IMG/VR virus record: IMGVR_UViG_3300028840_003067 | Coordinates: 1 to 64,000 of that record | DNA length: 64,000 nt | Direction: 5' to 3' (one strand) | From: a virus | Shown: positions 6,956 through 13,514 of the stretch, piece after piece | Position numbering within the stretch: the first letter of the stretch is position 1 | How the letters are laid out: every line of letters begins with the position of its first letter | Translations under genes and position numbers: made by a program | The notes under the pieces: generated by a model | The model's input: only the letters and a program-made list of their open reading frames with translations | Databases searched by the model: none | What the model was told of the DNA's origin: nothing

Positions 6956-7114
6956 ATGAGATCCGAGCCGACATTCTGTCCGATGTGCCATCGGAGGGCG
7001 TTTGAATGGGAGGGAAATTTTGGATGGTGTATGCTGTGTAGTTATAGTTGCACGAGATCGGACGGCGACGATCTGTCGGACGATGAAACAGGTCCGGAGG
7101 CGGTCAACGTATGA
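6956..7114 (+). CDS. Zinc micro-protein (CPMC ... CMLC)
   Basis: It encodes 52 residues. CPMC (8-11) and CMLC (25-28) with FEWEGNFGW between them form a compact zinc ribbon; the tail is acidic. The ribosome site is weak. The stop overlaps the start of the endonuclease gene (ATGA at 7111), so the two are probably translated together. Confidence 0.6.
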   Translation: MRSEPTFCPMCHRRAFEWEGNFGWCMLCSYSCTRSDGDDLSDDETGPEAVNV

Positions 7115-7476
7115 TGCCGACCGCTGAGTACATTGCAGGTTTCTTCGACGGCGAAGGATTAGTCGGCCTTTACTATGCCAAGCGCGACTCGCGGTGGTGT
7201 CCGGAGGTCGCTATCACACAGAAGTCCGATAGTCGGACCATGTTATTGATGCGACGGATTGCCGAGAGGTATCATGCGAAAGTCAAGTACGTGAATGGTG
7301 GGTATCTCGCGCTCAGTATCCGACGGAAAGATCGTGTCAGAGAATTTATTCGTGATGTGTTGCCGTTCTGTACGGTGAAGCATACACAGTTACTCGTGCT
7401 CGATGCGTGGTTGGAGACCGGCACGTACTCATACCGTACGGCTCAATTGTTAAAGACCTTAAAACGGAGGGCATGA
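7111..7476 (+). CDS. LAGLIDADG homing endonuclease, single motif
   Basis: It encodes 121 residues. The N-terminal motif YIAGFFDGEG (residues 7-16) is the LAGLIDADG helix with the acidic residue needed for cleavage. The strands after it (VAITQKS, LALSIRRKDRV) fit the DNA-binding sheet. One motif means it should act as a homodimer and cut a long, partly symmetric DNA site. It is free-standing, not inside an intron or intein that I can see, and lies among small genes just after a tRNA, a common place for such elements. Its own target is not evident. Confidence 0.85.
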   Translation: MMPTAEYIAGFFDGEGLVGLYYAKRDSRWCPEVAITQKSDSRTMLLMRRIAERYHAKVKYVNGGYLALSIRRKDRVREFIRDVLPFCTVKHTQLLVLDAWLETGTYSYRTAQLLKTLKRRA

Positions 7477-7637
7477 TGCGTCAAGGTACGAGGGAGCAGT
7501 TTCAGACCTGGTTAGCAGGGCGTGGGTTGACGCTGACGAAGTACAATCAACTCACCCCAGAGGCGAAGCGAGCGATCTATCAACAATATCAGAAGCGAGG
7601 CACGAAAGATGAAACCTTGGATTCACGCGGAAAATAG
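7476..7637 (+). CDS. Small helical protein, unknown
   Basis: It encodes 53 residues. CGGAGG stands five bases before the ATG at 7476; the ATG at 7473 is also possible. The sequence (FQTWLAGRGLTLTKYNQL, then EAKRAIYQQYQK) is a helical pair resembling short phage proteins of unknown role. Confidence 0.6.
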   Translation: MRQGTREQFQTWLAGRGLTLTKYNQLTPEAKRAIYQQYQKRGTKDETLDSRGK

Positions 7638-8040
7638 TGCGAAAAAGTGGGGCGGAAGTCCTGAAGACTATCTGCATATCCATGATTGGTTCGATCAAAC
7701 GAAGGCGCACTTCCCCGATATGCGGCATCGCGCCATTCTACATTCGAGCTTCGGGATCTTCCTTTGCGAATCTCAGTTTGGTACGTTCATCACGAATGAG
7801 TCCGGCAAGGCGGTCCAGGTGCGAGACATTGCAGAGCACCACGTGATCGAAGACCTGGGTTTCATTCCGACGATACAGGATTATCTAAAAGACATGCCGT
7901 TCTACGCATGGCTTGGTGGTAGGCCGAAGGTGAAACGGAAGATCAAGATCGAGGATCTTGATGACGTGGTATTCGACGGAGGGCGACCGGCACCCTTGCC
8001 TCCATCACAGCCATTTGATACGACGAAGATCGTCGATTAG
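7609..8040 (+). CDS. DUF6915-like conserved phage protein
   Basis: It encodes 143 residues. The pattern WIHAENSAKKWGGSPEDY, then HDWFDQTKAHFPDMRHRA, then VRDIAEHHVIEDLG with IPTIQDYL matches the family I know as DUF6915, frequent in phages and bacterial islands. The conserved His and Asp residues hint at a metal site, but no activity is established. The C-terminal 35 residues, basic then Pro-rich, extend past the conserved core. It overlaps the previous gene by 29 bases. Confidence 0.8.
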   Translation: MKPWIHAENSAKKWGGSPEDYLHIHDWFDQTKAHFPDMRHRAILHSSFGIFLCESQFGTFITNESGKAVQVRDIAEHHVIEDLGFIPTIQDYLKDMPFYAWLGGRPKVKRKIKIEDLDDVVFDGGRPAPLPPSQPFDTTKIVD

Positions 8041-8049
8041 GGAGGGGAT

Positions 8050-8322
8050 ATGTGGAAGGCGAATGTTCACGCTCCGATGTTTCTCATTCAAGAAATTGAC
8101 TGGCAGTACAACGACGAAATTTTCTATCGCTCGGATAACGGGCAGGGAGGTATTCCGAAGGTCATCTATACGACACAAGACGCGGCATACGCTGAGTGCA
8201 AGCGGTTGAACGCGGAACAATTAAAGAGGAACCCTGACATGCCGTGTGGGTACGAGCATGACGGAACGTACCCGACCGTGAAAGAATTTTACGAAGTGGT
8301 TGAAGTGGAACTTGGAGGGTAA
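8050..8322 (+). CDS. Early protein, unknown
   Basis: It encodes 90 residues, with GGGAGGGG before the ATG. A hydrophobic first strand, a central Tyr-rich part and the FYEVVEVEL ending suggest a small alpha-beta protein. No known family. Confidence 0.65.
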   Translation: MWKANVHAPMFLIQEIDWQYNDEIFYRSDNGQGGIPKVIYTTQDAAYAECKRLNAEQLKRNPDMPCGYEHDGTYPTVKEFYEVVEVELGG

Positions 8323-8323
8323 C

Positions 8324-8752
8324 ATGATACCGAACGAGATCACCGAGTTTTTGAGCAAGAAGAGAGAGTTAGACCAACACGTGCAAGCGATTGGGAAAAA
8401 TTCACTGCGCGAATTGTTCAACACGTTGTTCGAGTCCGACGAGCAGATGACGAATATTCGATGGACACAATACACGCCACACTTCAATGACGGGGAGCCG
8501 TGTGTGTTTCGGATCAATACGATCACGGTTAAGATGGACGGGAACGATGAAGACGGGGACAATGCCGACGGGTACCTGGACGCCTACGATCTGGGTCGTC
8601 TCGGTAAACCCGCGGTCGAGGCTGCGCTCGAATCGTTGCAAGCGACGGCCTCTGAACTTGAACATGTGTTTCAGACGGTGTTTGGGGACGATGCCGAAGT
8701 GACGGTTTGGAGGAATGGCGAAATCGAGGTTGATTGCGTCGAGCACGATTAA
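8324..8752 (+). CDS. Conserved phage protein (IRWTQYTPxFNDG)
   Basis: It encodes 142 residues. The ATG at 8324 follows GGAGGG by five bases. The motif IRWTQYTPHFNDGEPC and the acidic middle (GNDEDGDNADG) identify a family found in many large phages. It carries no assigned function. It closes the first early unit; a large inverted repeat follows 11 bases later. Confidence 0.75.
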   Translation: MIPNEITEFLSKKRELDQHVQAIGKNSLRELFNTLFESDEQMTNIRWTQYTPHFNDGEPCVFRINTITVKMDGNDEDGDNADGYLDAYDLGRLGKPAVEAALESLQATASELEHVFQTVFGDDAEVTVWRNGEIEVDCVEHD

Positions 8753-8763
8753 AATACCTCACA

Positions 8764-8821
8764 TGTCTCGTTTTTCCCACAACGCTGTGTCCGGAATGGC
8801 ACATGTGGGAAAAACGAGACA
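8764..8821. repeat. Perfect 18-bp inverted repeat
   Basis: TGTCTCGTTTTTCCCACA (8764-8781) is matched exactly by its reverse complement at 8804-8821, around a 22-base middle. A further TGTG/CACA pair (8786-8789, 8800-8803) could extend the stem with a bulge. It lies between the end of the first early unit and the promoter at 8853. It may act as a terminator-like hairpin or, since each arm holds TGTCTCGT, as a pair of regulator sites. Confidence 0.85.
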
Positions 8822-8852
8822 CGTAATATCAAGCACTTATACTTTTTAAGCG

Positions 8853-8868
8853 GGGCATCCCGTTTGCA
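8853..8868 (+). promoter_or_regulatory. Sigma54-type promoter for the replication unit
   Basis: GGGCATCCCGTTTGCA has a -24 GG (8854-8855) and a -12 GC (8866-8867) twelve bases apart, with GGCAT and TTTGCA around them; it differs from the sigma54 consensus at two weaker positions. A start near 8879 gives a leader of about 35 bases with CGGAGG before the ATG at 8914. No sigma70 -35 is positioned for the TAGAAT at 8872. Confidence 0.55.
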
Positions 8869-8913
8869 TTGTAGAATGGTATCAGTGACATTCACCAATC
8901 AAACGGAGGGTTT

Positions 8914-9804
8914 ATGAATACACCAAGAGTCCCGATGCAAAGTGTGTTGGCGTATCAAGAGCGGTATGGGATTGCGTCTCAGATGGACGCGTTGAAGTCC
9001 CTCGCGCCTTCAGTGTTTACAACCGATTCCTCGCCGAAGGTTTCGGCGAAGTATCAACACGTGAACACCATCGACATTATCAACCATATGTTGCTGAAGG
9101 GCTGGAACTTGGATCAAGTCGGAGAGACACGCGTTACACAGAAGACCCGTGAACGTGGTCTTGCTCCGTACGTGCAGCACGCGGTCACGCTCCGGCATCC
9201 GGAGTTCAAATTGGGGAAACTCAAGAAAGATGATGTGACTCCGAACATCATGCTCGGTGGCTCACATAACACGTCGTCCGTCGTGTGGATGATGGGTGGC
9301 ATCTATCGGTGTTGGTGTGACAATCAGGCCCTCGTATCCATCGGAGATTTATTCTATTCGAAACATCGTCACATCGGGAGCTTCCAGGTCTTGATGGATG
9401 GGATCTATCGGTCCTTGGACAACATGGTCGCGCAAGTGGATAAGATCGGGGAGCCGATCCAGAAGTGGCAGAGCCTCACCCTGACGGTCGAGCAGCGGTA
9501 CGAGTACTTCCGACGCGTGATCGAACTTCGTCCGGAGAGCAAAGCGAAGACATTGGCGAAAGAGAACTTCGAGTCGTTCGACTATCGGAGACGCGGAGCG
9601 GATCTTTCCAATGATTTGTTCACGGTGTACCAGGTCGTGCAAGAGCATACGATGCGTGGTCTCCGTGTTCCGATCCTTGTCAATGGTCAGAGTGCGGAGC
9701 GTTCGCTGACGAGGCCGGTTTCCGGAGTCAATACGTTCGTCGATTTGAATCGGGCGCTGTGGTCGGTGACAGATCGGTTCGCGGACGAATTGGTCAATGG
9801 CTAA
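8914..9804 (+). CDS. DUF932 family protein
   Basis: It encodes 296 residues, with ACGGAGGG before the ATG. The patterns IMLGGSHNTSS, then YRCWCDNQALV, then the long helical middle and the C-terminal VNTFVDLNRALWSVTDRFA match the DUF932 (plasmid/phage TIGR03299-like) family. The biochemical role of the family is not settled; members often sit near replication or recombination genes, as here. It is the first gene of the second unit, so it is likely made early and in quantity. Confidence 0.85.
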   Translation: MNTPRVPMQSVLAYQERYGIASQMDALKSLAPSVFTTDSSPKVSAKYQHVNTIDIINHMLLKGWNLDQVGETRVTQKTRERGLAPYVQHAVTLRHPEFKLGKLKKDDVTPNIMLGGSHNTSSVVWMMGGIYRCWCDNQALVSIGDLFYSKHRHIGSFQVLMDGIYRSLDNMVAQVDKIGEPIQKWQSLTLTVEQRYEYFRRVIELRPESKAKTLAKENFESFDYRRRGADLSNDLFTVYQVVQEHTMRGLRVPILVNGQSAERSLTRPVSGVNTFVDLNRALWSVTDRFADELVNG

Positions 9805-10246
9805 GCGCGAACGATCAAAGGCGGGAGAGGAGAACGATGTGGGCTCCTCTCCCACGGGGAGGTCTTGCTATGTCTGTGGCAAGCCGATCAAGAGAAACGA
9901 TCTAGGTTTCTTCCCCGTCTCGCACATAATGTGCAAACCAGGCACGAGCAAGTGGCTCGCATGGTTCGACGAACTTCCGGCATCGAAGCAGACGGAATGT
10001 GGAAGGCTGATTGCCGATCATGCACGAATTAAGTTGGTGGAGACACGTAAACGATTCGAGGAGTGGCGAAAACGAAAGGCGGACGAACGTGAACGCATTT
10101 ACGACGGCCCTGTTGGAGAAGGCAGCGGAAGAGGAAGCGGGGATCTATCGCCCGTACTACCAAGGTCTGCGCGGTCTCGAAGTCGAGTATCGAAAGGTCT
10201 TCGAAAATCAACTCGCGCTGTTTCAAGACAACGAAGAGCCTCTTGA
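9797..10246 (+). CDS. Zinc-knuckle protein with basic tail
   Basis: It encodes 149 residues and starts inside the end of the DUF932 gene (ATGGCTAA). CYVCGKPI (residues 25-32) and HIMC nearby form a possible zinc site. The last 50 residues, rich in Gly, Ser and Arg, overlap the next gene by 158 bases and look less like a folded protein. The true end may be affected by an indel; otherwise this is a long overlap. Confidence 0.5.
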   Translation: MAKRERSKAGEENDVGSSPTGRSCYVCGKPIKRNDLGFFPVSHIMCKPGTSKWLAWFDELPASKQTECGRLIADHARIKLVETRKRFEEWRKRKADERERIYDGPVGEGSGRGSGDLSPVLPRSARSRSRVSKGLRKSTRAVSRQRRAS

Positions 10247-10610
10247 ATACGCGCTTGCCAATTTAATGTACTCGGCTCATACAGCACACTATTATCCCCT
10301 TGCGCCACCCTTTTGTCGGAAGGATATGTTACAGGCGGCACAGGCGGTGCTCAGTGTTCCGACCGGTCATGCGTGCCTGGTCTCGTTGATTGTGACAAAT
10401 TTTCCGCAGGCGATGTTTTCCGCGGAGTACCTGTACTTCAAAAATCGGACGGCACTTCGATTCTTCGATCTGCCGGAAAAGGAGAGGCCCCCCGTCCTTC
10501 ACGGCCACGACAAGAAGGATTGGGCAATTCCCTCGGAGCGGGTCGAGGCACTCCGTGATCTAGCACTTGAGATTTGGCAGAAGGAGCAATCGAGTGATTC
10601 TGAAGCATGA
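10089..10610 (+). CDS. Protein of unknown function
   Basis: It encodes 173 residues from a GTG at 10089; no ATG fits the region where protein-like sequence begins, and the upstream ATG (10011) would add residues out of character. It is mostly helical (EKAAEEEAGIYRPYY and onward), with one conserved-looking HxHD-like stretch near LHGHDKKDW. No family is recognised. It lies between a zinc protein and another unknown gene ahead of thyX. Confidence 0.6.
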   Translation: MNAFTTALLEKAAEEEAGIYRPYYQGLRGLEVEYRKVFENQLALFQDNEEPLEYALANLMYSAHTAHYYPLAPPFCRKDMLQAAQAVLSVPTGHACLVSLIVTNFPQAMFSAEYLYFKNRTALRFFDLPEKERPPVLHGHDKKDWAIPSERVEALRDLALEIWQKEQSSDSEA

Positions 10611-10908
10611 ACCAAAGGGCGATCCGCGGGGTCTTGCCGTATGGCGAACCGACTTGTCGTGGTTTGAGGGAGGGAAGTTCATCCCGATTACGGTGATCAT
10701 CCAGTACGCGTATCCGAACATGGAAGTGATCGACGTGGATATCGATTGTCCGCGGAGCGTGTTAGAGTCAAGCGGGTTTCGAATCGAATCGGTCCTAGCA
10801 GCAACGGCATTAGAGGAGTTTACTAAACAACGGGAGACGTTACGACGTGAGCACAATAAGTCAAAAAAGAACGAGCCGGTTAACCGGATTGACCCCATGT
10901 TTCATTGA
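10594..10908 (+). CDS. Small protein, unknown
   Basis: It encodes 104 residues. I chose GTG at 10594 because AAGGAG (10581-10586) is seven bases upstream. It is beta-rich with a charged helical end. No family is recognised. It overlaps both neighbours. Confidence 0.6.
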   Translation: MILKHEPKGDPRGLAVWRTDLSWFEGGKFIPITVIIQYAYPNMEVIDVDIDCPRSVLESSGFRIESVLAATALEEFTKQRETLRREHNKSKKNEPVNRIDPMFH

Positions 10909-11089
10909 TTGGCACAAGTACGCGTCCGTTACAAACCTGCTGGATCAGTACTCGCTCTCTCGAACCATGCACGATACCGTGGAGCAGCTTCGTATCGCGG
11001 ACGTACTGGTCGAAGCTGTCATTCCGGAGTTACTCGAAAAGGCAAAGCAGTTCGATCAAATTGTGAATGAAGACGAGAAACATGTCTGA
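10847..11089 (+). CDS. Small helical protein, unknown
   Basis: It encodes 80 residues from GTG at 10847, overlapping the previous gene by 62 bases; the ATG at 10967 would give only the helical half. The C-terminal half (VEQLRIADVLVEAVIPELLEK in part) is amphipathic helix. The start is uncertain. Confidence 0.5.
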   Translation: MSTISQKRTSRLTGLTPCFIDWHKYASVTNLLDQYSLSRTMHDTVEQLRIADVLVEAVIPELLEKAKQFDQIVNEDEKHV

Positions 11090-11648
11090 ACGATTTGTAA
11101 AACGAGTTTACACGAACGAGACGTATGCGGATCGAGGCAATCGGTACGCGCTCGGTGCGCTGATTGCGGAGACGGTCGCGGCGTATTATTGGGTCGATGC
11201 GTTCATCGAACGACGGAAGAGGCCGCGGACGTTCTGTGTGATCGGACAACGTGGTCTCGCTGAATACGCGGCAAAGAAAATCGATGCGGTCCTTCGGTTA
11301 ATCGAGCGATCCGCGGCACAGAACAACGAGACAATCGGTTGGCAGTTTGGAGCCGCGGTCTCACTCCGCAACACGCTACACGAGAAACGAGAATCGGAAC
11401 GCAAAGATCCACGATACCATGAACAGATGGCGGCATCCGTGTTTCGCGCAAGGCGAGAACTGAATCACTCGTATAAGGTCGGGCAGTCTCAAGCCAAGGC
11501 GACGTTCGATATCGACGGATACAATCGAGGCAAGGCGGTGCCGTGGTCGGAGACAAGTTTTCAATCCCCGATTCAAGTGTTGGATCGGTTTGCGTATACC
11601 CTCAACAATCCGGAGGAGATCAATGTACACGAAGGCGCACGTCCTTAA
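11082..11648 (+). CDS. Protein of unknown function upstream of thyX
   Basis: It encodes 188 residues from the ATG at 11082 (an in-frame ATG at 11067 is possible). It is very basic and mostly helical, rich in Arg, Ala and Glu. A basic helical protein in a replication unit could bind DNA, but no known fold is recognised. Its end overlaps the thyX start by 26 bases. Confidence 0.6.
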   Translation: MSERFVKRVYTNETYADRGNRYALGALIAETVAAYYWVDAFIERRKRPRTFCVIGQRGLAEYAAKKIDAVLRLIERSAAQNNETIGWQFGAAVSLRNTLHEKRESERKDPRYHEQMAASVFRARRELNHSYKVGQSQAKATFDIDGYNRGKAVPWSETSFQSPIQVLDRFAYTLNNPEEINVHEGARP

Positions 11649-12393
11649 CGGACAAGGCCATGTGGCCTTAGTCGGATTCCTGGGAGGCGATAAGTCGATT
11701 GTCGATGCCGCACGCGTCTCGTACGCGCAGGATTCGATCGGTGACGAGCGAATCCTAAATGCGAAAGACGAGAAGCTGATCGAGTACTTGATGAAGAACC
11801 GGCACACGTCTCCGTTTGAATCCGTGGTGTGTTCATTCGAAGTCGAGGCTCCGATCTTTGTGTTTCGGCAATGGCACCGTCATCGAACGTGGAGCTACAA
11901 CGAAATTTCCGCACGCTACACCGAGCTACCGGAAAAGTTTTACGTGCCGTCCCCCTCGGATATCGGGGTACAGCATTCGAGCAACAAACAGATGCGTCAT
12001 GAGGTTGTCCTGACCGATGAAGAATATGCGAAGCGCGAGACGGAGATTACGAACTACACGACACAATGCCGTGATGCGTACGCAGCCTATGAGGAGCTAA
12101 TCAAGGCGGGATGGCCTCGTGAATTAGCACGCGCAGTGCTCCCCGTCTCAATATTCTCTCGCATGGTCGGGACAGTGAACCTGCATAACCTGTTTCACTT
12201 CCTTCGGCTGAGGCTCCACGTGCACGCGCAGGCCGAGATCCGAGAATATGCGGAGCAGATGGTCAACCTGATTCTACCCCACGTCCCGTATGCAGGTAGG
12301 GCCTTTATCCGGACGCTACAAATGGAGCCGACAGAATTTCCCTTAGCAAAGGTTGATTTAGCCATAAAAGGTGACTCATGCACCGAAATTTGA
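11623..12393 (+). CDS. thyX: FAD-dependent thymidylate synthase ThyX
   Basis: It encodes 256 residues, of normal ThyX length; GGAGGAG stands before the ATG at 11623. The family signature RHRxxSxNExSxR is present as RHRTWSYNEISAR (residues about 87-99). ThyX makes dTMP from dUMP using methylene-tetrahydrofolate and reduced FAD, in the cytoplasm. With the dCMP deaminase and ribonucleotide reductase downstream it completes a phage route to dTTP. The next gene starts inside its end, with the ribosome site within thyX. Confidence 0.96.
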   Translation: MYTKAHVLNGQGHVALVGFLGGDKSIVDAARVSYAQDSIGDERILNAKDEKLIEYLMKNRHTSPFESVVCSFEVEAPIFVFRQWHRHRTWSYNEISARYTELPEKFYVPSPSDIGVQHSSNKQMRHEVVLTDEEYAKRETEITNYTTQCRDAYAAYEELIKAGWPRELARAVLPVSIFSRMVGTVNLHNLFHFLRLRLHVHAQAEIREYAEQMVNLILPHVPYAGRAFIRTLQMEPTEFPLAKVDLAIKGDSCTEI

Positions 12394-12728
12394 AATTATG
12401 CGGGTTGGCACTGGTCTTGCTTACGGTAACGTGTCAGGGGCCAGAACCGAGTTATGCGGACGACCCCTTACATGTCCCACTTGACTCTGTGCCGGTCGAT
12501 GGGTACGATAAGAACCTTTGTAACGATAGATGGAATACATGTACAGATTATGACAGACAACAATTCGATACCAGATACCCAGGAACCCCTCTTGAAGAAA
12601 TCTCGCGTTACCCGCTCAAAGAAGACTCACGACGTGAGTACTCAGGAGCGGAAGAACGGTCGTTTCAATCGTACGGCTCAAGCGTGGAAAGAAGTACCCT
12701 TGGGCTTCAAGATGGGGAAAGATGGTAA
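12378..12728 (+). CDS. Small exported protein, unknown
   Basis: It encodes 116 residues with a clear signal peptide: basic start (MHRNLKL), hydrophobic core (LALVLLTV), and either cleavage after PSYA (residue 27) or a poor lipobox at LTVTC. AAGGTGA is well placed before the ATG. The mature part is acidic with CNDRWNTC. The frame overlaps the next gene by 179 bases, so one of the two may be shorter than drawn. An envelope role such as superinfection control is possible but unsupported. Confidence 0.55.
   Translation: MHRNLKLCGLALVLLTVTCQGPEPSYADDPLHVPLDSVPVDGYDKNLCNDRWNTCTDYDRQQFDTRYPGTPLEEISRYPLKEDSRREYSGAEERSFQSYGSSVERSTLGLQDGERW
12405..12421 (+). promoter_or_regulatory. Weak candidate sigma54-type site inside a gene
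   Basis: TTGGCACTGGTCTTGCT has TGGCAC and TTGC at sigma54 spacing. It lies in the codons of a hydrophobic signal peptide, which often yield such strings, so chance is a strong alternative. If real it would serve the gene at 12550. Confidence 0.2.
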
Positions 12729-13116
12729 GTTGCGAAAGAGGGTAGGCCCACCGACGAAAGGTGAAGTCTTAGCCGGTCGGTTTCCACATCGAGCGTACGA
12801 TCTGATTTTTCAGGATGGCGGTCAGGCTACGCCTCGCACGTACCGCGTCCTCTTCACGAACTTTATCGATCCGGACAAATCGTTTGAGACCGAGCTTGTG
12901 GCATCCAGCCTCAAGCATCTCTTCAGACAGCTTCCGTTTCATATTGCTACACTCCGCAATCCTAAAGTCACTCATCATTTCACCGTGTCCTTCAAGCGGG
13001 TCACCCTTGACGGAGGCGTGGCGGAAGAGATTATCCATGTACCATTGGGCCAGCCGCTTGAGGAATCTCAGAGACCCGTGTCAATTAATGGTCCCTTACA
13101 ATTGGAGGAAGACTGA
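12550..13116 (+). CDS. Protein of unknown function before the helicase
   Basis: It encodes 188 residues from the ATG at 12550; the frame opens 32 codons earlier but that part is poor. The first 60 residues are basic and disordered (Thr, Lys, Arg, Ser). The rest is alpha-beta, with GGQATPRTYRVLFTNF and HHFTVSFKRV. No ribosome site of note. No known family. Confidence 0.6.
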   Translation: MTDNNSIPDTQEPLLKKSRVTRSKKTHDVSTQERKNGRFNRTAQAWKEVPLGFKMGKDGKLRKRVGPPTKGEVLAGRFPHRAYDLIFQDGGQATPRTYRVLFTNFIDPDKSFETELVASSLKHLFRQLPFHIATLRNPKVTHHFTVSFKRVTLDGGVAEEIIHVPLGQPLEESQRPVSINGPLQLEED

Positions 13117-13514
13117 TGTTCTACGTTGGCGTGTATCTACATTATGAGGGGTCAGAGAAAGCAAAAGAGGCAACGGTGAAGGTGATCGAGAAGCTTGGTC
13201 ACAGTCGCGGACGGGCCGACCGATTCCTGAACAGCTACCCGACACTTGAGACAGACGGCAAGAAGTTCCGCGCCTTGGTCCTGGTCCTGCCGGATCGTTT
13301 CAGGCTGTCAAACGATGTGATCAAAATGTCGATGCGAGCCTACGAGTGTGACTGGCAGCACGCCAAGTTCCATGCGTACCGTATGTCGTGTCAAGACGTG
13401 GTGGGCAATCAGGACGTGTGGAGCGACATATTCCCAAAACCAGGAGAGAAGAAATCCGAAGTCCCGTTGATTGTGAAACCAACTGAGCAGGATATCGCGC
13501 ACGTGGCAAAATGA
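13116..13514 (+). CDS. Protein of unknown function
   Basis: It encodes 132 residues. GGAGGAAG precedes the TGATG start overlap. It begins MFYVGVYLHYEG and looks alpha-beta and soluble. Its four-base stop overlap with the SNF2 helicase suggests co-translation and perhaps a partner role. No family is recognised. Confidence 0.65.
   Translation: MFYVGVYLHYEGSEKAKEATVKVIEKLGHSRGRADRFLNSYPTLETDGKKFRALVLVLPDRFRLSNDVIKMSMRAYECDWQHAKFHAYRMSCQDVVGNQDVWSDIFPKPGEKKSEVPLIVKPTEQDIAHVAK

Noticed and set aside
8872-8877. Sigma70 -10 (TAGAAT) before the DUF932 gene
   Set aside because: No -35 at 16-18 bases and no extended -10; the sigma54-type site fits better.
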